64,000 bases of DNA from Dehalococcoides mccartyi. GTDB taxonomy: Bacteria; Chloroflexota; Dehalococcoidia; UBA2979. The DNA is taken from assembly GCA_945865925.1 (NCBI GenBank), contig CAMBFG010000001.1, positions 62,001 through 126,000 on the forward strand. The letters are read 5' to 3'. The notes below the pieces were generated by a model. That model was not told the DNA's origin and did no database searches. It worked only from the letters and a program-made list of their open reading frames with translations. Position numbers and translations under genes: made by a program. Of the stretch, positions 16,846 to 25,328 are shown piece after piece. The first letter of the stretch is position 1; every line of letters starts with the position of its first letter.

Positions 16846-17844
16846 CTACGAGCGGCGCGTCATCACGTAGTCGATCAGTCCATCGAGGGTCTCGCGCGCC
16901 TCGCCCGCCGGGAGGGCGCCGAGGGCCTGTCGCGCCTCCTCGCCGAACTGCCGAGCGACGCCCATCGACTCCTCGATGGTGCCCGAGGCGAGGATCTCGC
17001 GGATCGCGCGGTCGAGGTTCGCCTTGCGGCGCACCCCCTCGAAGGCCTTCTTCACGGGGTTGTCGTCAGGCTTGCGCTGCATGTAGAGGATTGCGGGGAG
17101 GGTGAGCGTGCCGCCCTGCAGGTCGGAGCCGGCCGGCTTCCCCATGACCTCAGGGTCACCGGTGAAGTCGAGGATGTCGTCCACGATCTGGAAGGCGATG
17201 CCGAGGCGCAGGCCGTACAGCCGCATCGCCTCGACCTGCTCCGCGCTCACACCGGCGACCATCGCGCCACCCTGCGCGGCGGTACCGAACAGCGACGCCG
17301 TCTTGCCGATGATGCGATCGAGGTAGCGCTGGACGTCCTCGGAGTACTCGAAGACGGTGATGTCCTGTGTCAGTTCGCCCTTGGCGATCGTCATCAGCGT
17401 CTTGGCGAAGACGCGGACGACCTGCGTGTTGTCCGTCTGAGCGATGAAGTCTGCCGCGTGCGCGAACATGTAGTCGCCGAGCATGACCGAGGCAGCGTTG
17501 CCGAACAGCGCGTTCGGCGTCGGCTCACCTCGACGCTCCTCCGCGCGGTCGATCACGTCGTCGTGGACCAGCGTGGCCGTGTGCAGCAGTTCGACGCTCG
17601 CCGCCAGTGGCACGAGGTGGGCGAGGTCGTACGCGCCGAGGCGTCCCGCCAGCAGCGCGATCGCCGGGCGCATCATCTTGCCGGTGCCGGCAAGCGCGGT
17701 CTCCAGCATGCGCTGGAGGAACTCGAAGCCGACGTTCTGCGCGATCGACTGGATCTGCGTGCTGACGAGGTGAAGATCACCGGCGACGGGGCCGTACAGC
17801 TGCTGCGCGTCGATCGAGGCGGGGGACGTGCTGCTGTTGGTCAT
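16846..17844 (-). CDS. Polyprenyl synthetase (trans-isoprenyl diphosphate synthase)
   Basis: A 332-aa enzyme that condenses IPP with allylic diphosphates to make a long-chain polyprenyl diphosphate, probably for a quinone side chain. The first Asp-rich motif appears as LVHDDVID (about residues 89-96) and the second as QIVDDILDFTGD (about 222-233). The start at ATG 17844 overlaps the tatD stop (ATGA); the longer frame to 18327 is antisense to nothing useful and lies inside tatD. Small residues before the first DD motif suggest a long-chain product, but chain length is not certain. Confidence 0.9.
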   Translation of the reverse strand: MTNSSTSPASIDAQQLYGPVAGDLHLVSTQIQSIAQNVGFEFLQRMLETALAGTGKMMRPAIALLAGRLGAYDLAHLVPLAASVELLHTATLVHDDVIDRAEERRGEPTPNALFGNAASVMLGDYMFAHAADFIAQTDNTQVVRVFAKTLMTIAKGELTQDITVFEYSEDVQRYLDRIIGKTASLFGTAAQGGAMVAGVSAEQVEAMRLYGLRLGIAFQIVDDILDFTGDPEVMGKPAGSDLQGGTLTLPAILYMQRKPDDNPVKKAFEGVRRKANLDRAIREILASGTIEESMGVARQFGEEARQALGALPAGEARETLDGLIDYVMTRRS

Positions 17845-18701
17845 GCCGTCCCTGCCATTGCATCGAACGCGGCATCGAAGCCGAAGAAGCGCGCTGCGTT
17901 CATCGAGGTCGTCCGGGCGACCTCTTCGGGGCTGACGCCTCGGAGTGCGGCCACGAACCGGGCTGTCTCCACCACGTACGCCGGCTCGTTTCGCAGCCCT
18001 CGATGAGGCGCGGGAGTCAGGTACGGGCAGTCCGTTTCTACCAGCATAGAGGTCAGTGGGATATCCCTCGCCACCGCCTGGCCACGCTCGTTCCCCTTGA
18101 ATGTCACCGTCCCGGGCACGGAGATCACGAACCCGATATCGATGTACCGCTGTGCGAGTTCGAGGTCGCCCGAGAAGCAGTGCATCATCCCCACCGGACG
18201 TTCTGACTCCAATACCGATCCGGCACGTTCTGCCCAGCCCGCGAGGATGGCGAAGCACTCCTCGTCCGCCTCGCGCGCGTGGATCATCACTGGCAACTTC
18301 ACGTCGAGCGCGAGGTCGAGTTGCCACGCGAGCGCCTCGTACTGCTCTTCAGGCGTCGAGTGCTTGTGGAAGAAGTCGAGGCCGATCTCGCCGATCGCCG
18401 CGTAGCCGCCCGCCTCGATCGCGGTGCGGAACGCGGCACCGTCCCGCACCAGTTGGTTTGCCTCGTGCGGGTGGATGCCACCGACGGCGATGAAGCGGGG
18501 GTCGGCTTCAGCCGCCGCTTTGCACGCGAGCGTCGTGCGCAGGCTGACGCCGACCTCGACGATGCGCGTCAGGCCGGCGGCCCAGGCACGGTCGAGGACG
18601 GCGGGGCGGTCATCGTCGAACTCGCGCGACCACGAGGTGTGCGCGTGGGAGTCGATGATGCCGGGGAGCGGTTCGGGCGGCTCGCCGCGCTTGGGAGGCA
18701 T
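17841..18701 (-). CDS. tatD: TatD family metal-dependent DNase
   Basis: A 286-aa TIM-barrel metallohydrolase. The metal-binding DSHAH motif lies near residues 17-21, a later GEIGLDF segment carries the bridging Glu, and VETDCPYLTP marks the C-terminal metal Asp. Family members are 3'-5' exonucleases acting in DNA quality control. It lies between metG (14 bases upstream) and the polyprenyl synthase gene (4-base overlap). A metG-tatD pair is common in bacteria. Confidence 0.92.
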   Translation of the reverse strand: MPPKRGEPPEPLPGIIDSHAHTSWSREFDDDRPAVLDRAWAAGLTRIVEVGVSLRTTLACKAAAEADPRFIAVGGIHPHEANQLVRDGAAFRTAIEAGGYAAIGEIGLDFFHKHSTPEEQYEALAWQLDLALDVKLPVMIHAREADEECFAILAGWAERAGSVLESERPVGMMHCFSGDLELAQRYIDIGFVISVPGTVTFKGNERGQAVARDIPLTSMLVETDCPYLTPAPHRGLRNEPAYVVETARFVAALRGVSPEEVARTTSMNAARFFGFDAAFDAMAGTA

Positions 18702-18715
18702 CGAGTCGCGCCGGG

Positions 18716-20425
18716 CTAGAGCCCGAGGCGCGCCTCTTCCTCAGCGACCACCGAGTCATCGAGTTTGCGGTAGAGCGGCCCCGGCTCCGGGAGCACGGTG
18801 CCGGAGACGACCGGCATGCGCTGCCAGCCAGCCGCGCCCACCTCGCCGGTGTGGCCGAGGTATTCCCAGGCGCGCTGCGTGGTGAACGGCAGCACCGGGT
18901 TCAGGAGCGTCACGAGCCCCGAGATCGCGTTCAGGGCGACGTACAACGTCTCCGCCGCGTGGTCGCGGTCCGCCTTCACGGCCTGCCACGGCGCACGGGC
19001 GTCGAGGTACTGGTTCGCCCCCTGGGCGACCTCCATCGCCCCGGAGAGCGCACGTCGCATCTGCACGCGGTCGTAGTCGGCCCCGACAGAGTCGAAGGCC
19101 ACGTCCACGCGGTCGAGGAGCGCCAGCGACTCCGGCGCCAGGGTCGCTGGTGCCTCGGGCACGCAGTCGTCGAAGTTGCGGCGGGTGATCGTCAGCACGC
19201 GGTTCACGAGGTTGCCCCAGCGCGCGACGAGTTCGTCATTGTTGCGCCGCACGTACTCCGCCCACGTGAAGTCGGCGTCGTTCGTCTCCGGCATCGCCGC
19301 CGCGAGCGAGTAGCGCAGCGGGTCGGGTTCGTACCGCTCCAGGTAGTCGGGAAGCCAGACGACGCCCCCGCGGCTCTTCGAGGCCTTCGAGCCGGACATC
19401 GTGAGGTACTGGTTGGCGGGGACGTCAGTGGGCAGGTTCAGGCCGCCGTCCGCCATCAGCATCGCCGGCCAGATCACCGTGTGGAATGGCACGTTGTCCT
19501 TGCCGATGAAGTAGACCGTGCGCGCCTTCGGATCGGTCCACCAGTCCCGCCACGCCTCGGGCGTACCGTTCGTGGCGTTCCATTCCTTCGTCGCGGACAG
19601 GTAGCCGATCACCGCCTCGAACCAGACGTAGATCCGCTTCGACTCGTACCCCTCGAGCGGAATCGGGACACCCCACGTGATGTCGCGCGTGATCGAGCGG
19701 TCGATGAGCCCCTCGCGCAGCATGCCGAGCGTGAAGTTCCGCACGTGGGGTCGCCAGTCGGCGTGTTCGGGCTGCTCGATCCACTGGGTGAGGCGCTCCG
19801 TGAACGCCGTCAGGCGCAGGAAGAAATGCCGCGACTTCCGCCGCTCCGGCGTCGCGTCCGACAACTTCGAGCGCGGGTTGATCAGTTCGAGCGCATCGAG
19901 GGTGGAGCCGCAGTTGTCGCACTGGTCGCCACGCGCGCCGTCGAAGGCGCACTTCGGACAGATGCCCTCGACGTAGCGGTCGGGGAGGAAGCGTCCGGCG
20001 GTGGCGTCGTAGAGCAGTTCCTGGTCGGCCTCGTACAGGTCGCCTTGCGCCAGCATGCGTCGGAAGAGGTCCTGGGTGACCTCGATGTGATTCGGGGTGT
20101 CAGTTGACGTAAAAAGGTCGAACGAAATGCCGAAGCCCTTGAACGTGTCGAGGAACGACTGGTGGTAGCGGTGGAAGACCGCCTCGGGAGTGGTGCCTTC
20201 CTGCTCGGCGCGGACGGTCACTGGCGTGCCGTGCGAATCCGAGCCGGACACCATCAGCACGCGCGCGCCGCGCATGCGCTGATAACGGGCGAAGATGTCA
20301 GCGGGCAGGTATGCGCCTGCGAGGTGCCCCGCGTGCAGATGGTTGTTGGCGTACGGCCACCCCACCGCGACGAGAATCGCATCGCCGGAGGTGTCGGAGG
20401 GGCTCACGGGGCGGTTCGGGGACAT
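18716..20425 (-). CDS. metG: Methionyl-tRNA synthetase
   Basis: A 569-aa class I aminoacyl-tRNA synthetase. The HIGH motif is HAGH (HLHAGHL near residue 31), the zinc knuckle is CPKC...CDNC, and the KMSKS loop reads KASKS (SGSKASKSRG). The C-terminal Trbp111-like tRNA-binding domain is absent, giving the short form. The start is ATG 20425; an upstream ATG at 20479 would add 18 residues and place the promoter inside the gene. A -10-like TACGAT lies seven bases upstream, so the mRNA may be leaderless. Confidence 0.94.
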   Translation of the reverse strand: MSPNRPVSPSDTSGDAILVAVGWPYANNHLHAGHLAGAYLPADIFARYQRMRGARVLMVSGSDSHGTPVTVRAEQEGTTPEAVFHRYHQSFLDTFKGFGISFDLFTSTDTPNHIEVTQDLFRRMLAQGDLYEADQELLYDATAGRFLPDRYVEGICPKCAFDGARGDQCDNCGSTLDALELINPRSKLSDATPERRKSRHFFLRLTAFTERLTQWIEQPEHADWRPHVRNFTLGMLREGLIDRSITRDITWGVPIPLEGYESKRIYVWFEAVIGYLSATKEWNATNGTPEAWRDWWTDPKARTVYFIGKDNVPFHTVIWPAMLMADGGLNLPTDVPANQYLTMSGSKASKSRGGVVWLPDYLERYEPDPLRYSLAAAMPETNDADFTWAEYVRRNNDELVARWGNLVNRVLTITRRNFDDCVPEAPATLAPESLALLDRVDVAFDSVGADYDRVQMRRALSGAMEVAQGANQYLDARAPWQAVKADRDHAAETLYVALNAISGLVTLLNPVLPFTTQRAWEYLGHTGEVGAAGWQRMPVVSGTVLPEPGPLYRKLDDSVVAEEEARLGL

Positions 20426-20432
20426 CGGCGGG

Positions 20433-20438
20433 ATCGTA
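20433..20438 (-). promoter_or_regulatory. -10 box for metG, apparently leaderless
   Basis: TACGAT ends seven bases before the metG ATG, so transcription would begin at or next to the start codon. No Shine-Dalgarno and no clear -35 are visible. Confidence 0.35.
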
Positions 20439-20497
20439 CCGCGCACCCTCGCCAAGCAGCAGTGGCCCAAACTGTTCACTTATCCGAGCGGTAGAGG

Positions 20498-20527
20498 TTG
20501 ACCGAGGCGCGACGCGCGGAGTAGGTT
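20498..20527 (+). promoter_or_regulatory. Probable guaB3 promoter
   Basis: TTGACC (-35), 18 bases, TAGGTT (-10). The predicted start near 20534 leaves a leader of about 155 bases containing the hairpin at 20641-20666. Confidence 0.5.
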
Positions 20528-20640
20528 GTTTGGAACCCTTCAAGCGACCTCGATTCCCTGGGCGGGGAGCCACGAGATGCGGGTACACAGTTTCTGGAAG
20601 CGTCGGCCGCGCACCTCGCGGCTCCGCGTGCGCGCATGAC

Positions 20641-20666
20641 CAACCCCCTCGGAGACGAGGGGGTTG
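20641..20666 (+). promoter_or_regulatory. Strong hairpin in the guaB3 leader
   Basis: An 11-bp perfect stem (CAACCCCCTCG / CGAGGGGGTTG) capped by a GAGA (GNRA-type) tetraloop ends ten bases before the GGGGAG Shine-Dalgarno. No T-run follows, so it is not a standard terminator. It may block or time ribosome access or protect the mRNA. Confidence 0.5.
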
Positions 20667-20689
20667 TGCGTAGTTGGGGAGTGTCACAG

Positions 20690-21883
20690 ATGGTCACAAG
20701 CGAGCGTACCCAGATCGATCTTTCGACGACGACGCTGCGTCCGAAGACCCTTGAGCATGCATACGGCTTCGACGATGTCGCCATCGTCCCCGGTGCCGTC
20801 ACCACGAATCCCGAGATGGTGACTCCCGAGTTCACCCTCGGCGATCACACCTTCGCCATCCCGGTGATCGCCTCCGCGATGGACGGGGTCGTCGACCCCG
20901 CCTTCGCTGTCCGTATCAGCAAGCACGGCGGCATGGGCGTCCTGAACCTCGATGGTGTGTGGACACGCTACGAGGACGCCGACGCCATCCTGCAGGAGAT
21001 CGCCGCCGCCGACCTCGAGACCTCCACGAAGATCATCCAGCGTGTGTACCAGGAGCCGGTAAAGGACCACCTCGTCGGCCAGCGCGTCGAGGAGATCAAG
21101 CGAGCCGGTGGCATCGCCGCCGTCTCCTGCACTCCCCAGAACACGAAGAAGTTCGCCCCGATTACCAAGGACGCCGGCGTCGACTTCTTCGTCGTCGCCT
21201 CCACCGTCACCACGGCCCGCCACGTCTCGCGTTCGCTCAAGGGGCTGCGCCTCGACGAGTTGGTCGCGAGCATGAAGGGCGTGCCGATTCTCGTCGGCAA
21301 TACCGTCGACTTCACGGCGACCATCGAGTTGATGGAGACCGGCATCCACGCCGTACTGATCGGCGTCGGGCCGGGCGCTGCCTGCACCTCGCGCGAGGTC
21401 CTCGGCATCGGCATGCCTCAGGTGTCCGCCACCATCGAGACCGCCTACGCGCGTGACGTCTACTTCGAGAAGACCGGCCGCTACGTCCCGATCATTACCG
21501 ACGGTGGCATCCGCACCGGCGGCGACGTGTCGAAGTCGATCTGTGCCGGCGCGGACGCGGTCATGATCGGTTCACCGTTCGCTGGCACCATTGGTTCACC
21601 GGGCCGCGGCTACCACTGGGGCATGGCCACGCCGAACCAGGAGTTGCCGCGAGGCGTCCGCGTCCACGTCGGCCAGGTGCATTCGCTGGAGACCCTGCTC
21701 TTCGGCCCCACGTCGAAGACGGACGGCACGGAGAACCTCGTGGGCGCCCTGCGCACCTCGATGTCCACGTGCGGTGCGCAGACCATCCAGGACTTCCACG
21801 AGTCCCGCATGATCATCGCGCCGTCCATCAAGACCGAAGGCAAGATCTACCAGATGGCGCAGACCCGCCCCGCCGGAATCTAG
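20690..21883 (+). CDS. guaB3: GuaB3-family IMP dehydrogenase-related protein
   Basis: A 397-aa TIM-barrel protein of the IMP dehydrogenase/GMP reductase superfamily. The catalytic-Cys loop GPGAACTSREV lies near residue 230, the phosphate/flap region includes DGGIRTGGD, and there is no CBS insertion. These features match the GuaB3 group, for which IMP dehydrogenase activity has been reported in cyanobacteria; the role here is inferred as IMP to XMP oxidation. I start at ATG 20690, eight bases after GGGGAG; the open frame from 20636 would run through the leader hairpin. Its stop shares CTAG with the convergent prmC stop. Confidence 0.85.
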   Translation: MVTSERTQIDLSTTTLRPKTLEHAYGFDDVAIVPGAVTTNPEMVTPEFTLGDHTFAIPVIASAMDGVVDPAFAVRISKHGGMGVLNLDGVWTRYEDADAILQEIAAADLETSTKIIQRVYQEPVKDHLVGQRVEEIKRAGGIAAVSCTPQNTKKFAPITKDAGVDFFVVASTVTTARHVSRSLKGLRLDELVASMKGVPILVGNTVDFTATIELMETGIHAVLIGVGPGAACTSREVLGIGMPQVSATIETAYARDVYFEKTGRYVPIITDGGIRTGGDVSKSICAGADAVMIGSPFAGTIGSPGRGYHWGMATPNQELPRGVRVHVGQVHSLETLLFGPTSKTDGTENLVGALRTSMSTCGAQTIQDFHESRMIIAPSIKTEGKIYQMAQTRPAGI

Positions 21884-22788
21884 CCAGCGGGGTAGCCGAC
21901 CCGCACCTCGAGCACTCGCCGGATCCCCCGCAGGTCGCGGTGGTAGCGCACATCGAGGCCGGTACGGCCGGCCTCGGTGAGTGCGTTCGTGACGAGTTCC
22001 TCCGCCCACGAGATCTGGCCGGCGCCCACCTCGAAGATCGCGGCGGCGACGGGGGCGAGGTGCGCGTCCAACTGCTGGGCCAGCCGCGCGATCAGTTCGA
22101 CGCCCTGTGGCCCACCCTCGACGGCGATACGGGGCTCCCGCTCTCGGATCTGGGCGGGGAGTGCCTCGAATTCATCGGTTGAGACATAAGGTAGATTCGC
22201 GAGCAGCACGTCGATCGGTTCGCTGAGTGGTTCCGCGAGGTCGCCAGCGAGCAGCACCACGCGGTCCTGTAGCCCGAAGCGGCGCATGTTCCGGCCCGCC
22301 CACTGGAGCGCCTCGGTCGACACGTCCACGGCGTAGACCTTCGCGTTGGGGGAGTGCTGCGCGACCGCGAGGGCGATTGCGCCCGAGCCAGTGCCGATGT
22401 CCGCCACCCGCACGAGGCGGCGCGCGCCCGGATGCGCCTTCACGGCCTCGAGGGCGGCCTCCACGAGGGTTTCTGTCTCGGGGCGGGGGACGAGGCAGCC
22501 CGGGCCGACCTCGAAGGTCATGCCGAAGAACTCGCGCTTCCCGCGGATGTAGGCGAGGGGTTCGTGCTGGAGGCGGCGCTCCATCAGCACCTCGAAGGGC
22601 TCGACGGCCGCGGCCGGTAGGGTGTCACCCCCTGCCGCGATCACGTGGACACGGTCGAGGCCGGTCGCGAGGCCGTACAGCAGTTCCACCTGCAGGCGGG
22701 CGTCATCGATGCCGTCAGCAGCGTGGACGGTTAGGAGGCGCTGGGCGGCCTCGTGCAGCAGGTCGCGGACGAGGCGGGGGGACGTCAC
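21880..22788 (-). CDS. prmC: Release factor glutamine methyltransferase
   Basis: A 302-aa SAM-dependent enzyme that methylates the Gln of the GGQ motif in release factors, whose gene prfA lies directly upstream. The SAM-binding VADIGTGSGAIAL segment is near residues 117-129, and the usual NPPY motif reads NLPY (NLPYVS). GTG 22788 overlaps the prfA stop (GTGA). The prfA-prmC pair is a classical operon. Confidence 0.93.
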   Translation of the reverse strand: MTSPRLVRDLLHEAAQRLLTVHAADGIDDARLQVELLYGLATGLDRVHVIAAGGDTLPAAAVEPFEVLMERRLQHEPLAYIRGKREFFGMTFEVGPGCLVPRPETETLVEAALEAVKAHPGARRLVRVADIGTGSGAIALAVAQHSPNAKVYAVDVSTEALQWAGRNMRRFGLQDRVVLLAGDLAEPLSEPIDVLLANLPYVSTDEFEALPAQIREREPRIAVEGGPQGVELIARLAQQLDAHLAPVAAAIFEVGAGQISWAEELVTNALTEAGRTGLDVRYHRDLRGIRRVLEVRVGYPAG

Positions 22789-23852
22789 CCGCCGACGGCG
22801 GCCAGCAGGCGCGCCTGCTCCTCGGCGGCGACGGCGTCGATCAGCGCGTCGATTTCGCCGTCCATGACGCGAGGCATGCTGTGGATGGTGATGCCGACGC
22901 GGTGGTCGGTGATGCGGTCCTGCGGGAAGTTGTACGTGCGCACCTTCTCCGCCCGATCACCGCTGCCGACCTGCGCCTTGCGCAGCGAGGCCTGCTCCGC
23001 CGCCTGCTTCGACCGCTCGAGTTCGTAGAGGCGCGCGCGCAGGATGGCGGCCGCCTTCTCGCGGTTCTTCGCCTGCGAGCGCTCGTCCTGGCAGGTGACG
23101 ACGATGCCGCTCGGGTTGTGCGTATAGCGCACCGCCGTCGCGACCTTGTTCACGTTCTGGCCGCCCGCGCCGCCTGAGTGGTAGATGTCGATGCGCACGT
23201 CGTCCCAGTTGATCTCCACGTCCACCTCGTCGACCTCGGGCATCACGGCGACCGTCGCGGTGGAGGTGTGGATGCGCCCCTGGGTCTCGGTCTGGGGGAC
23301 GCGCTGCACGCGGTGGACGCCAGATTCGTACTTCATCCGGCTGTAGGCACCTCGGCCGTGGACCTCGAAGACGATTTCGCGGTAGCCGCCGGCCTCGTTG
23401 ATCGAGGTGTTGAGCACCTCGGTCTTCCAGTTCCGGCGCTCGCCGTAGCGCTGGTACATGCGGAAGAGGTCGGAGGCGAACAGTCCCGCCTCGTCGCCGC
23501 CGGTACCGGCGCGGATCTCGATGATCACGTCCTTCTCGTCAGCCGGATCCTTTGGGAGCAGCGACATCTTTAGTTCGTCCTCGAGACTTGCGAGCAGCGC
23601 CGTCAGGCGCTCCGCCTCCTCCCGGCCGAGTTCGCGCATCTCCTCGTCGCTCTCGGTCAGCAGCGCCCGGGCGCCCTCGAGGTCGCTCGCCGTCTGCTGG
23701 TAGCGCCGGTAGATCTCCACGACGGCTTCGAGCGTGGTGCGCTCCTGCGCCAGCGCCTGGACACGCCGGTGGTCGGTCTGGACCTCAGGGTCAGACATCA
23801 GGCGCGTCAACTCGTCGTAGCGCGCGGCAATCTCAGCAAGCCGTTCGAACAT
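22785..23852 (-). CDS. prfA: Peptide chain release factor 1
   Basis: A 355-aa class I release factor that reads UAA and UAG. The anticodon-like tripeptide is PQT (VPQTETQGRIHTS), a PxT form that marks RF1 rather than RF2 (SPF). The catalytic GGQ is in SGGAGGQNVNK (about residues 226-236). The start is ATG 23852, with a near-consensus TATCCT six bases upstream, so it may have its own leaderless transcript in addition to read-through from hisS (40 bases). Confidence 0.96.
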   Translation of the reverse strand: MFERLAEIAARYDELTRLMSDPEVQTDHRRVQALAQERTTLEAVVEIYRRYQQTASDLEGARALLTESDEEMRELGREEAERLTALLASLEDELKMSLLPKDPADEKDVIIEIRAGTGGDEAGLFASDLFRMYQRYGERRNWKTEVLNTSINEAGGYREIVFEVHGRGAYSRMKYESGVHRVQRVPQTETQGRIHTSTATVAVMPEVDEVDVEINWDDVRIDIYHSGGAGGQNVNKVATAVRYTHNPSGIVVTCQDERSQAKNREKAAAILRARLYELERSKQAAEQASLRKAQVGSGDRAEKVRTYNFPQDRITDHRVGITIHSMPRVMDGEIDALIDAVAAEEQARLLAAVGG

Positions 23853-23858
23853 AGGTCG

Positions 23859-23864
23859 AGGATA
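23859..23864 (-). promoter_or_regulatory. -10 box for prfA, apparently leaderless
   Basis: TGATATCCT is an extended -10 (TGn-TATCCT) ending six bases before the prfA ATG. No Shine-Dalgarno is present. Confidence 0.4.
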
Positions 23865-23892
23865 TCAGCGGGCCAGATTACGGTCGGGGCGG

Positions 23893-25236
23893 CTAGTCAG
23901 CGGTGATCGGGCCGTTGTAGGGGAACGCTGGGTCCCCGGGGAACGGGTTGAGTCCACCCACGGCGGGGCCGATCAGTCCCCGCACGGCGTCCGCCAGCCC
24001 ATCGAGGGCAACCGTGCGCTGTTCCGCGTCGCCGCGCAGCGGCTTCACCGTCACCACGCCCTCGGCTGCCTCGCGGTCGCCGATGATCACCGCGACGGCG
24101 GCGCCTGAGGCGTCCGCGCCGCGCATCGCCGCCTTCATCGAGCGGCCGGGGACGCCCGCCAGCACCGACAGCCCGGCGGCGCGCAGCAGCGAGGCCGCTC
24201 GGATGGCCGCGGCGGCGCCCGCCTCGCCGAGCGGGATTGTGACCACATCGACGGTGGCGGCTGGCGAGCGCACTTCCTGCGCCTTCATGTTCAGCGCGAT
24301 GCGGTCGACGCCCGCGCCGAAGCCGACGGCCGGCGTGTGCGGGCCGCCGAGCAGCTCGATCAGTCCGTCATAGCGGCCACCGGCGCCGACGGCGCCCTGG
24401 GAGCCTGCCGCGTCGCGGGGCTCGAACTCCCACACCGTGCGGGAGTAGTAGTCGAGGCCTCGGACGATGCGCGGGTCGACCTCGTATGCGATGCCGAGGG
24501 CGTCGAGGTGTGCCTTCACCGCCTCGAAGTGCTCGCGGTCCGCATCGTCGAGGAAGTCGAGGATGCTGGGCGCGCCGGCGACGGCGGGGTGGGCGGCGTC
24601 CTCCTTCGAGTCGAGGACGCGCAGGATGTTCGTCTCGTATCGGCGCTGGGAGTCGCGCGAGAGCGTGGTGACGTGGGGGGCGAAGTGCGCTCGGAGCGCC
24701 TCGACGTACCGCGCGCGCGTGGCGGCGGTGCCGATGCTGTTGATGCGCGGGACGATGTTGGTGAGGCCGACCTCGCGGTAGATGGTGGCCTGCAGGTCGA
24801 TCAGTTCCGCGTCCAGGGCGGGGGAGTCGCTGCCGATCGCTTCGGCGCCGAACTGCCACAACTGGCGGTATCGGCCGGCCTGCGGACGGTCGTACCGGAA
24901 GAACGGGCCGAAGTAGAACAGCCGCACCGGCTGGGGCCATGACCCCATCCCGTGTTCGAGGTAGGCCCGGCAGACCCCCGCCGTGCCCTCGGGGCGGAGG
25001 GCCAGGCGGTCGTTCCCCCGGTCCTCGAAGAGGTAGACCTCCTTCTGGACGATGTCGGACTCCTCGCCGGCGGTGCGCAGGAAGACCTTGGCGTCCTCCA
25101 CGATCGGCGTCGCGATCGGGCGGTAGCCGAAGCGGTGGGCGACGGCCTCGGCGGTGTCGCGGATATGCGCCCAGAGCGCGGCGTCCTCCGGTAGCAGGTC
25201 GTGCATTCCCCGGGGCGCGCGCAGGTCATCGGCCAT
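23893..25236 (-). CDS. hisS: Histidyl-tRNA synthetase
   Basis: A 447-aa class II synthetase. Motif 2 (FFRYDRPQAGRYRQ, about residues 111-124) and the histidine-specific VRGLDYYSRTVWEF segment are clear. The C-terminal anticodon-binding domain is present, followed by a Pro/Gly-rich tail. ATG 25236 gives the normal N-terminus (RAPRGMHDLLP). A good promoter lies six bases before the start, so the mRNA is likely leaderless. It is divergent from relA, with 92 bases between. Confidence 0.96.
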   Translation of the reverse strand: MADDLRAPRGMHDLLPEDAALWAHIRDTAEAVAHRFGYRPIATPIVEDAKVFLRTAGEESDIVQKEVYLFEDRGNDRLALRPEGTAGVCRAYLEHGMGSWPQPVRLFYFGPFFRYDRPQAGRYRQLWQFGAEAIGSDSPALDAELIDLQATIYREVGLTNIVPRINSIGTAATRARYVEALRAHFAPHVTTLSRDSQRRYETNILRVLDSKEDAAHPAVAGAPSILDFLDDADREHFEAVKAHLDALGIAYEVDPRIVRGLDYYSRTVWEFEPRDAAGSQGAVGAGGRYDGLIELLGGPHTPAVGFGAGVDRIALNMKAQEVRSPAATVDVVTIPLGEAGAAAAIRAASLLRAAGLSVLAGVPGRSMKAAMRGADASGAAVAVIIGDREAAEGVVTVKPLRGDAEQRTVALDGLADAVRGLIGPAVGGLNPFPGDPAFPYNGPITAD

Positions 25237-25242
25237 GGGGGG

Positions 25243-25271
25243 ATGCTACGGGCGCCTCGATCGGCGGGCAA
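25243..25271 (-). promoter_or_regulatory. hisS promoter, leaderless
   Basis: TTGCCC (-35), 17 bases, TAGCAT (-10), then six C residues and the ATG. The transcript would start at the A of the start codon. The -35 is the same hexamer used before tRNA-Arg. Confidence 0.6.
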
Positions 25272-25313
25272 CGAGGGCGGGCTCACGCTCCCGGATCAGT
25301 GCGTGAGGCGGGA

Positions 25314-25319
25314 TATACT
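25314..25319 (+). promoter_or_regulatory. relA -10 box, near-leaderless
   Basis: TATACT lies nine bases before the relA ATG, leaving at most two or three leader bases. No Shine-Dalgarno is present and the -35 region is weak. Confidence 0.45.
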
Positions 25320-25328
25320 TGGCACACG

